From Blattamonas nauphoetae (lineage: Eukaryota > Preaxostyla > Oxymonadida): DNA of 64,000 nt. Each line of letters starts with the position of its first letter. Within the stretch, counting starts at the first letter, position 1. The notes beneath the pieces are model-generated. The model saw only the letters and a program-made list of their open reading frames with translations, ran no database searches and was not told the origin of the DNA. The stretch is taken from assembly GCA_033064195.1 (NCBI GenBank), contig JARBJD010000115.1, positions 62,001 to 126,000 of the forward strand, in the 5' to 3' direction. Positions 54,146-64,000 of the stretch are shown one piece after another. The position numbers and the translations under genes are program-made.

Positions 54146-54336
54146 AGTTGTTTTGAACTCCTATTCTTTCGTGATTGTTCAAGCCGGTTGTGATTCTATT
54201 TATAGTTTTGTGTTCGATATTACCGATCTCTGTATATTTTTCATAAATTTGGGACCTCTGCACCCCTGGGCGAAGTCATGTTCGATTGTCCCCATAATTA
54301 TTTCTCTTTCCGTTCAAGTATCGATTCCGTTCTCGA

Positions 54337-60021
<5,685 letters not shown>

Positions 60022-60179
60022 ACAAAATCAGTTTTCTTTTGTCTTATTTTCGAGATTATCTGTTTGTTTGCGTTTTTTCGGGAATCTTGCTCTTTTTCAC
60101 TTCACTATTTTACTTGAGAGAACTGTATCCTTCTCCGTTGTCATCGTCACTGTCTGAACACAGATTATGGGTGGTGAAA

Positions 60180-62113
60180 ATGATCGCTTTTCTCATCTTC
60201 ATTCGTTGTATATTTACAGAGCCAAACGAGGAACTGTTTCATTTCACTATCCTCCACACAACAGATAGTATTTCACTCTTATTCTCATCCTCTTTCAGCC
60301 CATGGATACATCAACGGCCATCGGCACAATGAAACACTCACTGGAACATTAGCTGATTATGAGAACATGATCACAACCCTCAAAAATAACGTTAAAGAAA
60401 GGGAATACGTTTTAGCCTTTGACTCTGGCGATATTTTCCAGGTTTGACAGCTCTTTGATCACTGATCGTCATCTCAGGGAACTGGTCTGAGTGATGCCAC
60501 TCCTGTCTGTGGTGAGTTTATCTTTGATATCTTCCGAAAAACATCGATTGATGCATTCACCATGGGAAACCACGAACTATACGAGAGAACAGCCTCAGAA
60601 AACATTTTGAAGAATTACAAAGAATTCTATGGCGAAAGGTCTGCCCCTCATGCAGCATTGAATCATATATTCCAGATATCTCGCAGGAAACGTGTTTCAT
60701 ACTGGTGACGAACTCCCCCTGGGGAATTATTACCGAAAGATGACACTCGACAACTTCGGGGACATCGTCATCATTGGTTTCCTGTTCAGTTTCACAGCCA
60801 ACGCGGACAATACAAAAGTGGTTCCACCAGTCGAAGCAATTAAGGACGCGAAGATGGACGAAGCTCTGGACAACCCGAATCTGAAAATGATCTTTTTGGT
60901 CTGTCACATGGATATTAACGACGAAGAAGCAGAGATTATCTACAACCACGTGAAGGGGAAGAAGCCAGGTCTTCCTGTGATCTTCCTTGGAGGCCATACT
61001 CACCAAGAGAAACAGCAAATCAAACAAGACGTGCTGGACCTCCGCGTTGAAAGCTTGTGCTTCCTCCAGAAGATTGGTGTCGCTGATTTCTATCTCGACA
61101 AAGAAGGGAATTTTGTTGATATGGGGCGGAATAGTAACAGTCGGAACGAGGGAATGATTTCGTCCTTCGTTCGCACCTTCGACTCCACAACAAACACAGC
61201 TATGAGCAAAGCCAACGTTTCGTTTGTGTTGGCAAATGTGACTGAAATGCAGAAGTTTGTGAACTTTGATCCGGCCCAAGGAAAAGAATGGGACACACCA
61301 AACTCCAAATTGATCCGAACCCTAATTCAGGACAAATCGAAGGAACTTGGACTGGATACCTTGTATGGATGTGCCAGTCGTGACTATTCGGATGACAACA
61401 AGGTCGCAGGGAATCTCCACAAACACCTCGTACAGCTGGTCTATCCCAAGCTCAAACCCTTCCAAAAGGCCGGCTCGAAGAGCATTCCAACATATCTGGT
61501 GAACAGCGGCGCCAACCGAGCCCCTCTCTACAAAGGAACCATCGTCTACGAAGATGTTTTCATGATCGATCCATACCAGAATTATTTCTGCGCTATTCGT
61601 AATGTCCCAGGCTCTGTCATGACTGAGATTCAGGACAAGCAAGTCTCTAAAATGAACTCAGAGTACAGCTATCCGCGTTCCCCCAATTCTGACCATCTCC
61701 GATTGAAGGTGTCGAACAACACGGAATATAAGTTTTCTGACCGCTATACTCAAACAGTCACCACATTCTCAGCAAAGAAGACGTATGACATGATCTCAAC
61801 GGATTATGATATCACTCGCATCCTGAAATTGGTCGAATCGCTTCATCCAGGAAAATTCACGAAAGAATGCGACACCACAAAAACAACACGCCCTGTGTTC
61901 CTGGAATACATCAAAACGTATATGAAGTGTCCAAACCCCAAAGAAAAGAAGATCTACACGCTCATTCTTGCGATCGTGCTTGGACTGGCTGTAGTGGCAA
62001 TCTGTATCATTACAGCTATTTCGTGTGTTGTGATGCGGAAGAGAAACAAGAGGGAGTTGGAGGGTTTGAGAGATACCACCGAACACACTGGTCTTCTTTC
62101 TGATTCGGACTGA
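60180..62113 (+). CDS. 5'-nucleotidase-type metallophosphoesterase, membrane anchored
   Basis: Exons 60180-60267, 60299-60441, 60478-60638 and 60676-62113 join in phase to 609 residues. MIAFLIFIRCIFT is a likely signal peptide. Metal ligands of the calcineurin-like fold are in place: TDTHG (28-32), DSGD (71-74), GNHE (107-110), H208 and GHTH (237-240). The C-terminal half has the NSGANRAPLY and DPYQNYF blocks expected of the nucleotidase substrate domain. A single helix near 565-587 (LILAIVLGLAVVAICIITA) precedes a short basic tail, so the enzyme probably faces outward or a lumen. It likely removes phosphate from nucleotides. The ATG lies 158 bp after the kinesin stop, and the open frame extends upstream into it. 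Intron 1 is only 31 nt. Confidence 0.88.
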
Positions 62114-62261
62114 GTCTCTTTCTTATGGTCTCGGAAACGGGAACGTGAAAGGGAACGGCGATTCTCATTACACTAACTCTAATTTCGATTTTTTTTGAAA
62201 TGGGTGATTTCATCAGCGTTGCAGAGTGGCGGTGACACGAGAATGGGATGATCCTCCCAGC

Positions 62262-63353
62262 ATGCCAATAGAAGAAAGAACGGTCAGTTTGAACACCACC
62301 AATGATACCTGTTTGGATTATTCACATAAATCATCTTTAACAGTCAAGCCTGAAGAAGAACCATTCTTGAATTTCGATCTCAATTCAGAATTGTCGTTTA
62401 ATGACAAATCAGCGATTTACCGTTCACTTGTTGCCCTCGTGAAAACTGAATATCCATTTGACAACGCACTTCAGGACAAAGTTGTCCAATTCTTGAAAAA
62501 CCTCGAACCTGCCTGGGAAGACGAAGCTCTTCAATCAAAACTCATATCAGACCTCGTTCCCTCTTCAGACGGATCTCCTTCTGGCTTTTATGCGAGCATT
62601 CTCACTCTGTTATCCTCTCCCCACTCGATTGTGGTTACGGCAGCATTATCGTTCTTCAGCTCCACCTCCTTCTCTCCAAGTTTAGATTACACTGTTTCTC
62701 TCGTGAAATCAGATATTCTCACCAAAGTGTTAGCGACTCTTCAACCTCATACACTGTCAATTCAGGGAGATGAAGAGATGATGGACATCCTCGTCGGAAT
62801 CATATTTGAATTCATTGAGCTTTCACAACCGTCTTATCTCAAAGAGCTTGGCATTTCTGCTGCAGCCGAACAATACAACCTTCATGAAATGATCTTTCAG
62901 AAGGTCGTGCTCCCATCCTCTCAATTTGTGACATTTCTGATCACCAATCGGCAACTCTTCAATGGACACTTGTTTCGTTCTTTTATGGTTCTATTGGAGA
63001 GATTCGTTCGAATCTGCCCACTTCATCGTCCAACATTGGAATTTGTTCTTGCATCTCCGATTGTGATGGCATTCTCAAGTTGTCTCTTGTTCATTGAAGA
63101 TAACTTTCGCCTTTGGATGAATCTCAACAGCATTACTCAATCGCTTCAAGAATGGAAGATGGAAAGCCCTCAAGTTGTTCAATCTGGGAAACGGATGATG
63201 CAAGCTCTGATTTGTGAAGGTTTCGAAGACACACTCGAACAGATGTCGAAGCAAGACCGAGGAGTGGATTTTGGTCGCCGTCTTGTCTATAAGTGTCTTT
63301 ATCTCTCACAAGATCAGGGATCGAATGTAATCATCCATGAGACTTTTCCATAG
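62262..63353 (+). CDS. Family B, diverged isolated member (10)
   Basis: The first ATG at 62262 gives 363 residues; the open frame begins slightly earlier without an ATG. Blocks align to the array members but weakly: EPFLNFDLNSE for the FLNW block, AIYRSLVALVKTEYPFDNAL, SLVKSDILTKVLATLQPHTLS, RICPLHRPTLEFVLASPIVM and GFEDTLEQM. It lacks the CCCATAACGAGTG box and the repeated spacers. It may represent an older lineage of the same alpha-solenoid family. It is far from the array and next to housekeeping genes. Confidence 0.8.
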   Translation: MPIEERTVSLNTTNDTCLDYSHKSSLTVKPEEEPFLNFDLNSELSFNDKSAIYRSLVALVKTEYPFDNALQDKVVQFLKNLEPAWEDEALQSKLISDLVPSSDGSPSGFYASILTLLSSPHSIVVTAALSFFSSTSFSPSLDYTVSLVKSDILTKVLATLQPHTLSIQGDEEMMDILVGIIFEFIELSQPSYLKELGISAAAEQYNLHEMIFQKVVLPSSQFVTFLITNRQLFNGHLFRSFMVLLERFVRICPLHRPTLEFVLASPIVMAFSSCLLFIEDNFRLWMNLNSITQSLQEWKMESPQVVQSGKRMMQALICEGFEDTLEQMSKQDRGVDFGRRLVYKCLYLSQDQGSNVIIHETFP

Positions 63354-64000
63354 TCCAGAAAAGCACCCACAATGATTTATGTGGACTCTGTTCGGATGTT
63401 GGGAATGTGTTGATTGCTGGTGCAGATGAACAGATTCTGTAATCGCTTCCAATCGTCCAGAAAAGCACCCACAATTCGCGTCGTCGTTTTCAACGCGATC
63501 GTCTTTCATTGGCATTACCTCAAACATCCTCTCTCCACACTATTCCTCCCATCCCAAAACGAGACATTATTATCATGTTATCTTTCCCATCATCGACTTT
63601 TGGACCTCATTCGATTCGCGTCTCATTCTTCTCCAGAAATGGGATCCGCATCACCTTCTCCCCTTTTCAGAGCCTTCTACTGCTTATTTGAGGATTTTTC
63701 TTTTTAAAGGGATTATTTTCTTCGTGACATCGCCAAGATCTTTGACTTTCGTTGATAGACATTTTTCACACGTGACGAAAGTAATTGAATCTCCAAAAGT
63801 CTCTGATAGCTCCGATGGATGAGTTTTAGACTAAAATGCGTGAGAAATTCGAGAGATACTCATAAGCCCCCCATAATTTGTGATCATCCAACAAAAAAGC
63901 ATGAAAAGAAAAACCGACACTTTGAAGGTATCCAATGATGCCTCTTTGAATCGTTCACGGAAATCACGTAGGCTTGTCTGACCGGCTAAAAGTGCCGGTC
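63353..64000. other. Intergenic end of window with a 21-bp direct repeat
   Basis: An exact 21-bp direct repeat starting GTCCAGAAAAGCACCC lies at 63353-63373 and 63454-63474. Short frames follow, but I see no supported gene to the window end. Confidence 0.5.

Overview
This looks like nuclear DNA of an intron-bearing anaerobic protist. The standard genetic code fits (TAA, TAG and TGA all end open frames), and introns are short GT-AG ones, some of only 22-31 nt. Host genes sit among many DNA transposons and recent tandem gene families. From memory of protein families, not from a search, the 357-residue family and the beta-helix surface proteins point to an oxymonad (Preaxostyla) such as Blattamonas. 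All exon models here were joined by hand from splice motifs, reading phase and paralogue comparison.

Layout. (1) About 1-13,030: three tandem copies of a four-exon gene encoding a coiled-coil plus SPRY-like protein (family A). A hAT element with an exact 8-bp target duplication sits on the start codon of copy 2 and is itself filled by about 5.3 kb of nested DNA that includes broken beta-helix surface-protein sequence and a deleted Tc1-like element. (2) 13,321-17,786: a divergent host pair, an eight-exon multi-span membrane protein (minus) and a four-exon protein with three CCHC zinc knuckles (plus), with starts only 66 bp apart. (3) About 18,000-40,000: an array of nine members of an alpha-solenoid-like ~357-residue family (family B), five of them whole, separated by two classes of duplicated spacer. 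Most members carry the box CCCATAACGAGTG 22 nt upstream of the ATG. One member is split by a 2.1-kb DNA transposon with an open transposase, one is damaged by a deletion and a MITE, two carry large deletions, and one has a 1.45-kb inverted-repeat element inside its upstream box.

(4) About 40,200-51,200: a transposon-rich stretch with long-TIR MITEs, inverted MITE copies flanking a truncated beta-helix gene, a nearly whole Tc1-like element, and little recognisable host coding. (5) 51,309-62,113: an ordinary host block read left to right, namely an UNC-93-like MFS transporter, a ten-exon kinesin-8-like motor of about 1,516 residues, and a signal-peptide-bearing 5'-nucleotidase-type metallophosphoesterase with a C-terminal membrane anchor. 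(6) 62,262-63,353: a diverged, isolated tenth member of family B.

The genes do not form an operon. The motor, transporter and nucleotidase look like housekeeping or cell-surface genes. Families A and B look like lineage-specific expansions growing by segmental duplication while DNA transposons break individual copies.
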